Shown here one piece after another: positions 34,952-41,715 of a DNA stretch of 41,715 nucleotides. The translations under genes and the position numbers were made by a program. A model generated the notes under the pieces. It was given only the letters and a program-made list of their open reading frames with translations. It did not search any database and had not been told where the DNA came from. Within the stretch, counting starts at the first letter, position 1. Each line of letters opens with the position of its first letter. This DNA comes from Streptomyces albidochromogenes. Its GTDB lineage: Bacteria > Actinomycetota > Actinomycetes > Streptomycetales > Streptomycetaceae. The stretch is from the NCBI RefSeq assembly GCF_005981925.1, contig NZ_VBVX01000016.1, positions 1 to 41,715 of the forward strand. The letters run 5' to 3'.

Positions 34952-35335
34952 TCACTCGCAGGGATAGCTGGTGATGCGGACGGTGTACGCCGCGGCGACC
35001 CAGCGGTTGGTGCCCACGTTGCGGAAGCCGTTGGTGGTGGACGCCGACGCGAGGATCGTGGCGCCGTTGGGGTAGGAGTCGACGACCCGGTACTGGGTGC
35101 CGGGTCCGCTGCGGACCAGCAGACCGCCGCTGGCGTTGACCCTGTAGTAGCACCGGGTGGCGAGCACACCGGCCGGCACGAGCTCCACGGCCGCGCCCGT
35201 CGTGCGGGCGGGTGCGGCGGCCTGGGCCGTGAGACCACCGCCGAGGAGCGCGGCAGCGGACAGGGCCGCCACGGCCGCCGTGCGGGCGGCGGAGCGACGC
35301 GGAGACATGGTGAGGCGTGCTGCTTTGACGGTCAT
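34952..35335 (-). CDS. secreted SH3-type domain protein
   Basis: This 127-residue exported protein has a basic N-terminus (SPRRSAARTAAVAALSAAAL) and a signal peptide ending near AQAAAPA. It is followed by one bacterial SH3-like domain: CYYRVNASGGLLVRSGPGTQ, then YRVVDSYPNGATI and WVAAAYTVRITSYPC. Single-SH3 secreted proteins are abundant in Streptomyces and probably bind cell-wall material. AAGGGG lies upstream of ATG 35335. The 12-base palindrome GGAATCGATTCC lies directly before the start codon (35336-35347). Confidence 0.82.
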   Translation of the reverse strand: MTVKAARLTMSPRRSAARTAAVAALSAAALLGGGLTAQAAAPARTTGAAVELVPAGVLATRCYYRVNASGGLLVRSGPGTQYRVVDSYPNGATILASASTTNGFRNVGTNRWVAAAYTVRITSYPCE

Positions 35336-35520
35336 GGAATCGATTCCCCTTGCGTCGTCGGTTCTGGGTGCGGAACACGTACGTAGGAGCAGGCCCGGGC
35401 CGGCCGAGCGGTGCGTCCTCCCCTTGTCGAAGGCGGCTTACCTCCAGGAGTTCGACGCCGAGCATCCCCGGACACGCCGAACGCCTTGAATACTCCTGGT
35501 TGCCGACACGGGCTGCTACG

Positions 35521-35542
35521 CCCTTAAGCCATGGCTTAAGGG
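35521..35542. promoter_or_regulatory. perfect 22-bp palindrome
   Basis: Two 11-base arms, CCCTTAAGCCA and its reverse complement, meet without a spacer. The palindrome overlaps the stop codon of the Ku/ArsR remnant. It may be an operator of the lost regulator or a target-site relic. No function is shown. Confidence 0.35.
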
Positions 35543-35790
35543 CACACCGCCACGCTGCGGTTCCCGGCCAGCAGCTCCCGGCCGAGGGCAGTTGCCACGT
35601 GCAGGACGGAACCACCGCGACGACTGGTGGTGATGAGGCGCGCGTCGTGCAGTGCCTTCGTGTGCTGGCTGAACGGCCGCCAGGGAGACACCGAGTCGCG
35701 CGGCCAGTTCAGTGGTGTTGCAGGCAGGACCTTGATCGGGATTGTGACCAGCCCGAACGAGATGGCGCCGCTCCAGACGGGGCGTGGCAT
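35536..35790 (-). pseudogene. chimera of a Ku-protein N-terminus and an ArsR-type HTH remnant
   Basis: ATG 35790 with GGAGG just upstream begins MPRPVWSGAISFGLVTIPIK, the start of a bacterial Ku end-joining protein. After about 22 codons the homology stops. The following DNA encodes, in a second frame, TELAARLGVSLAAV and, back in the first frame, SQHTKALHDARLITTSRRGG and VATALGRELLAGN, a typical ArsR-type winged helix. One extra base within GTTCAGCCAG explains the frame change. The Ku start thus directly joins the 3' half of an unrelated regulator gene. The 84-codon frame is unlikely to be functional. Confidence 0.72.
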
Positions 35791-36126
35791 ACGACCTCCA
35801 GCAGGATGAGGAATCAAGCCCCAAACGGACAGGTGCGCGAGGCTCGGCAGCGGTTGTGCGGAGATGCCGTTCAGGTGAGCCGGTGAGCGGCGGTCTCGGT
35901 GAGCCGCCGGATCAGTGGCAACGCCTGGATCGGCAGAGCGAAGGAGCCCCCGGCGTGGCCGTGACGATCCGGCCGGGGGCTTTCGCCCGCGCAGCCGTTG
36001 GACCGCGAGAAGATGCAGGCCGGCGTTGCTCAACGGTTCCGGGCCCAGGCCGGGCTGTCGAAATGCAGGATGCCTGCCACCGCGGCGCCGGGCCGGGAAG
36101 ACCGCTGCCATGGTGTGAGGGACGGT
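35791..36126. other. gene-free stretch with a terminator-like hairpin
   Basis: AGCCCCCGGC (35945-35954) pairs with GCCGGGGGCT (35972-35981), followed by TTCG. Upstream lies an intergenic piece of the lost Ku locus. Nothing else is recognisable. Confidence 0.4.
35945..35981 (+). terminator. 10-bp hairpin
   Basis: The arms AGCCCCCGGC and GCCGGGGGCT are perfectly complementary, 17 bases apart and followed by TTTCG. No intact plus-strand gene precedes it, so it is probably a relic. Confidence 0.4.
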
Positions 36127-36582
36127 TCAGGTGCTCGCGGTTCGGGGTCGTGGGTACAGCCTGACTGCGGCCGGGTCAAACTGCTCGAGACCGATAACGC
36201 CACTCGCGTCTCCGATGGAGATCTGGATTCCGTCGATTTTGCTCAAAGGGGTGATGTCGATGGTGTCGGATTGTGTCCCACGGCAGTTGATGAAGAACCG
36301 CTCAAGGCTGGGGAAGAGACCCGGGACCAGGTTGAGCTGGGCGTCTGAGATCGGCAGGAGTCGGAGGTAGGTGATATTGCGCATGGGGGCGGCTTGATTG
36401 AGGTCGTAATCGGATAGGCAGAGTTCTGTCAGATGCGGGAGTGTGGATACTTCTTCCCATTCTTCGCTGCTGGGGGCGGTGTTGCTTACCAGAACTTCCA
36501 GTTGCTGCCATCTGGAGATCCCGGCTAAAGCGTGTTGCAGAACCGTCAGGAAGATCGTGTAGGACGTCACTCCGGAGATCAA
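36127..36582 (-). pseudogene. leucine-rich-repeat protein, C-terminal fragment
   Basis: The frame gives about three leucine-rich repeats: WQQLEVLVSNTAPSSEEWEE, STLPHLTELCLSDYDLNQAA, ITYLRLLPISDAQLNLVPGL and FPSLERFFINCRGTQSD. The protein then ends. In Streptomyces such repeats form the C-terminus of large NACHT/NTPase proteins, a family implicated in defence in other bacteria; that parentage is inferred. The 5' part is missing, because the frame runs into the inverted-repeat element at 36526-36682, whose end is read as LQHAL. Confidence 0.6.
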
Positions 36583-36682
36583 CAGGCGTCGAGAGCTACC
36601 AGGAAACCGGACAGAACGCAGCCGTCAGCGGTCCGGTTCATGGCGCGAAACCGGCGTCGGATCAATTCTGCAACACGCTTTA
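36526..36682. mobile_element. 157-bp MITE-like element or IS relic with 17-bp perfect inverted repeats
   Basis: TAAAGCGTGTTGCAGAA (36526-36542) is the exact inverse of TTCTGCAACACGCTTTA (36666-36682). The inside is non-coding. The outer TA at each end would fit TA-duplicating elements. It may be a miniature element or two ends left after internal deletion of an IS. The leucine-rich-repeat fragment is on its left. On the right it adjoined the truncated tpg gene before the IS5-type element arrived. Confidence 0.65.
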
Positions 36683-36812
36683 GGCCGTGTATCGAAAGAG
36701 TCCTGCTGAACACCGCGAGCCGATTTCGACGGCACGTGGCTGTCAGTGCCCTCAAGTAGGTTCTGTCCGTTCGGCCTGACAGGTGGGTCGTGGAGCTGAG
36801 GGATTCGTCGTA

Positions 36813-37298
36813 GTGAGCATCTACCTGCACTTTCGTGCCGTGGCTGAGTCCGAGATCCGGGATGACCACACCTGGCTCGCCGCGTTCATGTCTGAGGCTT
36901 GGGAAAACGACGACGCCGAGTACGTCGCAGGCATCGCCCACTCGATCAACAAGGGCTGGGACGCTGTAAACGACCTCTACGCAGCCGCCGATGCCCTCTA
37001 TACAGACGCCGACGAGCCCTGGAATTTGCCGATCTACGGCGGCCGCCCGGTACCCCACAGCGCTGACGCCGATTCCTCCGATCCCCCGCTGATGCTTCTG
37101 GAGCCGTCTGGGGTGTCACAGGCCGCGCGTTTCCTTACGACTGTCTCTTTCGACGAGCTGTGGAACGTCGTCGACGCAAGGTTCAGCGCCCTCGGCCGGA
37201 CCAAGCAGGAGCACCTCGAACATCACAGGAACCTCCAAGAGTTCTACGGACAGGCGGCTTCGGCAGGCCACGCGGTGGTCAAAGCGGTATGGGCTTGA
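36813..37298 (+). CDS. DUF1877 family protein (IS passenger gene)
   Basis: GTG 36813 begins SIYLHFRAVAESEIRDDHTW, the usual start of DUF1877 (YfbM-like) proteins. The family's later blocks are present: INKGWDAVNDLYAAADAL, LPIYGGRPVPHSADAD, GVSQAARFLTTVSFDELWNV and FYGQAASAGHAVVKAVW. At 161 residues it looks complete. The biochemical role of DUF1877 is unknown. The gene lies between the terminal repeats of the IS5-type element and converges with the transposase, 18 bases between stops. The frame upstream to 36783 adds 10 residues without support. Confidence 0.85.
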   Translation: MSIYLHFRAVAESEIRDDHTWLAAFMSEAWENDDAEYVAGIAHSINKGWDAVNDLYAAADALYTDADEPWNLPIYGGRPVPHSADADSSDPPLMLLEPSGVSQAARFLTTVSFDELWNVVDARFSALGRTKQEHLEHHRNLQEFYGQAASAGHAVVKAVWA

Positions 37299-37316
37299 GT
37301 CGTGGCTACGTGCTGA

Positions 37317-38192
37317 TCACAGCCATTCGTTGATGGCCGCGACCAGCACGGTCGCCTCGTAGCGGACGGCGAGTTTGTCGTACCGGGTTGCGACAGCGCG
37401 GTGTCTCTTGAGACGGTTGATCCCGCACTCGACCGCGTGGCGTTCGCGGTAGTCGACCGGGTCGAAGCGCGGCGGCCGGCCACCGCGGGAACCGCGCTTC
37501 CGGCGGTTGCGGGCCTGGTCGGCCTTGTCGGGGATGGTGCAGCGGATCCCGCGGCGCCGCAGGTAGGCGCGGTTCCCGCGGGAGGCGTACGCCTTGTCCG
37601 CCCGCACGCGATGGGGACGGACCCGTGGCCGGCCCGGACCGACGCGGGGCACGCGAACCCTCTCCAACACCGGTTCGAACTGCGGCGAGTCCCCGCGCTG
37701 CCCGGCCGTGACCACGATGGCCATGGGTTTCTGACCCTGCTCGACAGCCAGGTGGAGCTTGGGGGTGAACCCGCCGCGCGACCGTCCCAGCCTATGATCA
37801 TGGGGCTCGGTGAAGATACCGCCCGGTGGTTCCATCTGCAGGTCGCCCTGCTTACGGGCGCCGGCCGCGTGCTGGTGGGCGCGGCAGACCGTGGAGTCGA
37901 CGTTCAGGTCCCAGACGATCGCGCCCTTCGCGTCGGCCAGGGACTGGAGGCGGGTGAGGATCCGGTGCCAGACGCCGTTCCGCTGCCATCGGCGGAACAG
38001 GTCGTAGACCCGGTTCCACGGGCCGTACTCGGCGGGCACGTCCCGCCACGGAACGCCGGTCCGGACACGGAACCGTATGCCGTCGATCAGCTGCCGCCGA
38101 GGCCAGACGGGCGGCCGCCCCGCCCTGGCACCCTTCGGCAACAGCGGCTCCAGCACTGCCCACTGCTCGTCCGTGAGATCTCCCCGACCCAT
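37317..38192 (-). CDS. IS5-family transposase (intact)
   Basis: This 291-residue single-frame DDE transposase begins [20 protein letters not shown], with [20 protein letters not shown] in the N-terminal domain. Catalytic residues lie in [16 protein letters not shown] (first Asp), [15 protein letters not shown] (second Asp) and [20 protein letters not shown] (Glu). Many relatives need a programmed frameshift between two frames, but this one is uninterrupted. Its start lies about 45 bases inside the right end of the element, so the promoter would sit at or beyond the terminal repeat. Confidence 0.93.
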   Translation of the reverse strand: MGRGDLTDEQWAVLEPLLPKGARAGRPPVWPRRQLIDGIRFRVRTGVPWRDVPAEYGPWNRVYDLFRRWQRNGVWHRILTRLQSLADAKGAIVWDLNVDSTVCRAHQHAAGARKQGDLQMEPPGGIFTEPHDHRLGRSRGGFTPKLHLAVEQGQKPMAIVVTAGQRGDSPQFEPVLERVRVPRVGPGRPRVRPHRVRADKAYASRGNRAYLRRRGIRCTIPDKADQARNRRKRGSRGGRPPRFDPVDYRERHAVECGINRLKRHRAVATRYDKLAVRYEATVLVAAINEWL

Positions 38193-38237
38193 GAACCGTG
38201 ATCATTCACAGCCCAAGATCCACTTTCGATACACGGC

Positions 38238-39221
38238 CTAGTTGTATTGATCTGCAACGTTGTTGACGCGGGTGATGGGCGGGTGTCCGCCGAGTGCGGT
38301 GTGGCAGCGGTGGTGGTTGTAGGCGTGGAGGAAGTCTGACAGAGCTGCTGTCCGCTCGTGGTTCGAGGCGTAGGGCCGCAGGTAGGCCCACTCGTCAAGG
38401 AGCGTCCGGTTGAAGCGTTCGACCTTGCCGTTGGTCTGCGGCCGGTAGGGCCGGATCTTCTTGTGGCTGATGCCGGCCGCGGTGAGGCTCTGGGTGAAGA
38501 GCCTGGGCTTGTAGCAGGCTCCGTTGTCGGTCAGGACACGTTCGACGGTGATGCCGTGGTCGGCGAAGAACGCGTTCGCGCGTTGCCAGAAGGCGATGGC
38601 GGTGTGCTGGCGCTCGTCGGGCAGGACCTCGCTGTAGGCCAGGCGGGAGTGGTCGTCGACGGCGGAGTGGATGTAGCTGTAGCCGATCACCGGAGTGTAG
38701 CTCTTGCGCTCGGTCGTGGTGGCCTGACGATTACGGTCGCCGGCCGTCCTGCCGACGGTCCGCCATCCGCCGCCGTCTGGGATGTTGCCGAGCTTCTTGA
38801 TGTCGACGTGGACCAGTTCGCCGGGCCGGTCACGTTCGTAGCGGCGGATCGGCTCGCCGGTGGGCCGGTCGAGCCAGGCCAGACGGTTCAGGCCGTGCCG
38901 GAGAAGGATGCGGTGCACGGTCGAGGCCGGAAGGCCAAGGATCGGGCCGATCCGTGCCGGGCCGAGCTTGCGGTCGGTCCGCAGGCGGCAGACACGGGTC
39001 TCGACAGCAACGGAGGTCCGGTGCGGAGTGGTGCGGGGTCGGCTGGAACGGTCGCGCAGGCCCGCGTCGCCCTCGGTTCGCCAGAGGCGGACCCATTTGT
39101 GGGCCGTGGGGCGGGATATGCCCATCTCCGCGGCCACGTGCGCGACGGGACGGCCCGCCAGGACCCGTTCGACCAGGATCCGCCTGCCGTGAACGGTCAG
39201 CCGGGCATTACGGTGGGACAC
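38238..39221 (-). CDS. IS481-family transposase (intact)
   Basis: This 327-residue protein starts at GTG 39221 with GGAGG upstream. It has an N-terminal helix-turn-helix (HVAAEMGISRPTAHKWVRLW) and an integrase-type DDE core: ELVHVDIKKLGNIPDGGGWR (first Asp), YIHSAVDDHSRLAYSEVL, VERVLTDNGACYKPRLF (second Asp) and IRPYRPQTNGKVERFNRTLL (Glu). It ends NNVADQYN. The TAG stop lies in the 6-bp target duplication outside the element, so the exact C-terminus depends on the insertion site. Confidence 0.93.
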   Translation of the reverse strand: MSHRNARLTVHGRRILVERVLAGRPVAHVAAEMGISRPTAHKWVRLWRTEGDAGLRDRSSRPRTTPHRTSVAVETRVCRLRTDRKLGPARIGPILGLPASTVHRILLRHGLNRLAWLDRPTGEPIRRYERDRPGELVHVDIKKLGNIPDGGGWRTVGRTAGDRNRQATTTERKSYTPVIGYSYIHSAVDDHSRLAYSEVLPDERQHTAIAFWQRANAFFADHGITVERVLTDNGACYKPRLFTQSLTAAGISHKKIRPYRPQTNGKVERFNRTLLDEWAYLRPYASNHERTAALSDFLHAYNHHRCHTALGGHPPITRVNNVADQYN

Positions 39222-39322
39222 GAAGACCTCCGTGCGGTGTAGTCCTAGACACCTCCACCACACCGGAGGTCTTCGCCATGATCAAGACCTGGCCGGCGTT
39301 AACAACGCTCGTGATCAATACA
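38243..39322. mobile_element. IS481-type element (1080 bp) with 6-bp target duplication
   Basis: The left end TGTATTGATCTGCAACGTTG (38243 on) and the inverted right end TGTATTGATCACGAGCGTTG (39322 back) are imperfect terminal repeats. CCTAGT flanks the element on both sides (38237-38242 and 39323-39328) as a target duplication. The target was the right border of the IS5-type element, so this insertion is the later one. Confidence 0.88.
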
Positions 39323-39323
39323 C

Positions 39324-39755
39324 CTAGTGGGTGATGAGGCGGATCCTGCCGTTGTCGGTGCTTCCGGGGGCGGCGGTGAAGCCGAACCGGGCGCGGGTCT
39401 CGACGGTGATGCCGGTCTGGGTGGCGGCCCTGGCCCGGGCGGCTTCCTTGACCTTGGGCTGCCAGGTTTTCTCGACCGCGGCCTTCAGACGTCGGCCGTG
39501 CTCACCGGTCGCTGTCTTGATCTTCTTGTCGCGGTGGCGCTCGACGGTGCGCCCGGAGACGCCGATCTGCGCTCCGACGCGGCGGGCGAGCTCGGTCCTG
39601 CTGGCGGGCTTGAGGGCGGTGCCGCGCTGGGCACGCCGGTCGGCTGTCTCGGCTCGCTTCAGCAGGTGCTGGATCTGGCCGTAGGTGGTGGCGGGCAGCG
39701 GTCGGGTCGCGGTCTCGCGTTCCGCACGGGCGAGGGCGTCGTAGATGTGTCCCAC
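39324..39755 (-). CDS. tpg: telomere terminal protein Tpg homologue, C-terminally truncated
   Basis: The 143-residue frame matches Streptomyces Tpg, the protein covalently attached to the 5' ends of linear chromosomes and plasmids and used to prime end-patching. Visible are the helix-turn-helix region GVSGRTVERHRDKKIK, then AAVEKTWQPKVKEAARARA and the conserved block VETRARFGFTAAPGSTDNGR. Tpg proteins are about 184 residues and continue beyond this block; here the frame stops after RLITH. The TAG lies in the IS481 target duplication, and removing both IS elements would still give TAA from the 157-bp element. The usual partner gene tap is not adjacent. The start is GTG 39755. Confidence 0.82.
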   Translation of the reverse strand: MGHIYDALARAERETATRPLPATTYGQIQHLLKRAETADRRAQRGTALKPASRTELARRVGAQIGVSGRTVERHRDKKIKTATGEHGRRLKAAVEKTWQPKVKEAARARAATQTGITVETRARFGFTAAPGSTDNGRIRLITH

Positions 39756-40032
39756 CGGTGGGTGTCCCTACTCGTCGTAAGTCGTGGCGTCGTGGTGGGC
39801 CTTGAAGCGTCTGGCGGAGGAAGGGGCGCTGGTTGATGAAACCGGCGCTCCACGTCAGGTTGCGGGTGCCCTCGTGTTCGACCCTGCCACGCCTGATGCC
39901 AAGTACCGCAAGGGAGGGCGCCCGGGGCGTAGATCGCGTCCGGCAGAGCCCGGAACACCGCGGCGCCCTGGGCGAGGGTGGCCCTGCCGCATTCGGCCGC
40001 AGTAACCCCGGGCGGTGGGTGATGATGGGCCG
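39756..40032. promoter_or_regulatory. intergenic region between divergent tpg and ttrA-like genes
   Basis: No gene is supported in these 277 bases, which should contain both promoters. Short plus and minus frames are not protein-like. Several GC-rich inverted repeats (for example around 39918-39990) could form hairpins. Confidence 0.35.
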
Positions 40033-41715
40033 GTGAATACCGCCCCTGCCGACGCCCCTGTGTCCCATGTGCCCGCGTGGCCTTTGTTTCCTGATCAGGT
40101 GCGGGGGAGGGATGCGGTGGTGCGTCATCTGCGCCGCCCCGGTACCCGGGCGCAGTACATCTCGGCAACAGGCACGGGTAAGACTCTGGTCGCGATCCGG
40201 GTCGCTCTCGCGCTCCGGGCGCGGTTGACGCTGGTTGTGGTGCCGACCCTGGATCTGGCCGCGCAGACTGCTTTGGCGTGGCGGCTACCTGCGTCACATG
40301 ATCATTGTGTCGTCGATGGATACGGCCGGCCATGAACAGCTCGCGGCCGCGCAGGTCGGCTCGACCGGCAGCCCCGAGGCCCTGGCCGCCCTGCTGTCGG
40401 TGGTGGGGGAGGGGCCGGGCGAGATCCCGTTCCTGACGGTGATCTGCACGTACGACTCCCTCAGCAAGGTCCGCGATGCCCAGCACGCCGGCCGGGCGGT
40501 GCCGGCGTTCGACTTGGCGGTGATGGACGAGGCGCACCGGATCGCGGGGCGGGCGGAGAAGAAGTGGACGCTCATCAACGACCAGGCGGCCATCCGCGCA
40601 GATCGCCGCCTGTTCATGACCGCGACCCCACGCAGCTTCGCCGCACCCGAGCTGTCGGAGTCCGCCAGCCTGATCCGCCCGCGCCGCCGGCGCGGCGCCC
40701 CCGACACGGACGCGGAGGCGTTCGCCAACTCGATGTCGAACCACGCCGTCTACGGCCCCGTCGTCCACGACTACCCCCTCGCGACCGCCATCGCGGACGG
40801 CCGCGCCGCGGACTACCGCATCGTGGTGCCCACCATCAGCGACGACGACCTGCGCACCCAGCTCAACCTCACCACCCCCGCCAACACCAGCGACGACGCG
40901 GACAAGCCGGGCACGGATGGGGCGCTGCGCACCACCGCCCTACACCTCGCGGTCCTCAAAGCCATGGCCCAGCACAGCCTGCGAAGAGTGCTCGTGTACT
41001 TCCACCTCGTCGAGGACGCCAAACGATTCACCCGCGAACTCGGCCACACCCTGCGCCTGCTGCGCCGCACCGCCCCCGACCCGGTTCCCGATGTGGAACC
41101 CGAGCTGTTCTTCGTCCACGGCGAGCACACGCCCGACGAGCGTGCCGGTATCTTCGCCGCCTTCGCCGCCGCCCGGTGCGCGATCATGACCAACGCCAAG
41201 CTCATCTCGGAAGGCGTCGACATCCCGAGCGTGGACGCGATCGTCTTCGCCGACCCCACCGGCAGCATCGTCCGCTGCGTCCAGGCCCTCGGCCGCGCCC
41301 TGAGGACCGACGTGAGCGGCAAGACCGCCAGCCTCGTCGTCCCCGCCTACGTCCCCGCCGGCGCAAACCCCGAAGACATCCTCGGCACCGCCTACGAGCC
41401 GGTCTGGGCGATCACCACCGCCCTGGCCAGCCACGACCACCGCATCCTCGAGCGGTTGCCGAACAAGGCGAACCGACTGCCGCGCGAGACGAGCGCGCTG
41501 GTGATGAAGCGCTGGCACTTCGACTTCACCGTCCACCCCGAACGCATCGCCCGCGCCATGGACCTGATCGCCTTCAACCCCCGCGGCCCCCTCACCCGCA
41601 CCCGCCGCGAAGGCCTCACCTCAGCCCAGGCCTTCCACGACACCTACGGCCACCTCGACGTCCCCACCGACTACACCGACCCCGTCGGCTTCGAACTCGG
41701 CCGCTTCATCACCAC
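40033..41715 (+). pseudogene. ttrA: TtrA-like telomeric helicase, frameshifted and cut by the window end
   Basis: The first frame (GTG 40033 to about 40290) gives the superfamily 2 start: FPDQVRGRDAVVRHL, then Walker A SATGTGKTLVAIRVA, then TLDLAAQTALAWR. It would stop at 40335. The homology continues in another frame from about 40285 with RHMIIVSSMDTAGHEQLAAA, DEAHRIAGRAEKKW (DEAH box), FMTATPRSFAAPEL (motif III), the second helicase domain (TNAKLISEGVDIPSVDAIVF, VQALGRALRT) and the start of a helicase-associated repeat (AFHDTYGHLDVPTDYTDPVG). A small deletion near 40285 explains the break. Genes of this type are the outermost ones on several Streptomyces chromosomes and linear plasmids. The 3' end is outside. 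Confidence 0.8.

Larger units (their letters stand above)
36683..38238. mobile_element. IS5-type element (1556 bp) carrying a DUF1877 gene
   Basis: Both ends carry the perfect 16-bp terminal repeat GGCCGTGTATCGAAAG, pointing inward and flanked by TA on each side (36681-36682 and 38239-38240), consistent with a TA target duplication. It encloses a DUF1877 gene (plus) and a full transposase (minus). No inner copy of the terminal repeat is seen between the two genes, so the DUF1877 gene appears to be inside the element. This is unusual for a family of about 0.9-1.2 kb elements. Confidence 0.75.

Noticed and set aside
39659..40768. Minus-strand frame of 369 codons between tpg and the helicase
   Set aside because: It is antisense to the TtrA-like helicase and overlaps the tpg 5' end out of frame.
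1..41715. tRNA, rRNA or riboswitch
   Set aside because: No cloverleaf with a conserved T-loop, no rRNA motifs and no recognisable riboswitch core were seen on either strand by eye.

Overview
The window is high-GC actinobacterial DNA, almost certainly from a Streptomyces. Supporting signs are the GC bias at third codon positions, frequent GTG/TTG starts, an RNase J gene, a citrulassin-type lasso peptide cluster, many anti-sigma and SpoIIE-type regulators, and homologues of the Streptomyces telomere proteins Tpg and TtrA. No tRNA, rRNA or CRISPR array was seen.

Layout. (1) 1-3866, minus strand: conserved chromosomal genes, namely a D-Ala-D-Ala carboxypeptidase (cut by the window edge), a spermidine-synthase-like protein and RNase J. 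The dapA gene that normally precedes RNase J in actinobacteria is absent. (2) 4247-10988: a partner-switching block. It holds RsbR-, RsbS- and RsbT-like proteins, a fused HATPase/SpoIIE-phosphatase protein and two further SpoIIE-type phosphatases on the plus strand, then a MarR-type repressor and an RsbV-like STAS protein on the minus strand. Near-identical palindromes sit at the predicted promoters of the RsbR-like and the RsbV-like genes. (3) 11.2-16.6 kb: an accessory stretch with broken RHS fragments, tiny membrane proteins, a DUF4190-type membrane protein, an RsbW-like kinase and a VanZ-like protein. (4) 16897-21558: a complete lasso peptide operon (precursor, cyclase, RRE, peptidase, ABC exporter). 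The predicted core LLGRSGNDRLILSKN is of the citrulassin class. (5) 21.9-26.9 kb: a DUF6480-like peptide, an APC permease with a probable N-terminal frameshift, a DUF6199-like gene with an in-frame amber codon, another tiny membrane protein, two IS remnants and an Imm21-type immunity protein. (6) 27.8-36.6 kb: low-density, decaying DNA with a few intact genes (HAD, cupin-like, secreted proteins, MerR) among pseudogenes, including a Ku/ArsR chimera and a leucine-rich-repeat fragment. (7) 36.5-41.7 kb: a 157-bp inverted-repeat element, an IS5-type element carrying a DUF1877 gene, an IS481-type element with a visible 6-bp target duplication, a C-terminally truncated tpg gene and, divergently, a frameshifted TtrA-like telomeric helicase running off the window.

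How the parts fit. The Rsb-like block looks like a stressosome-type signalling unit. The RsbR/RsbS scaffold would hold the RsbT-like kinase, whose release would activate phosphatases that act on STAS proteins such as the RsbV-like one. No sigma factor is encoded here. The lasso operon is self-contained except for the arginine deiminase known to modify citrulassins, which is not in the window. The right end has the features of a chromosome end or linear-plasmid end: telomere genes, nested insertion sequences and many gene fragments. Its closeness to RNase J suggests either a rearranged chromosome arm or the joining of a linear replicon end to core DNA.
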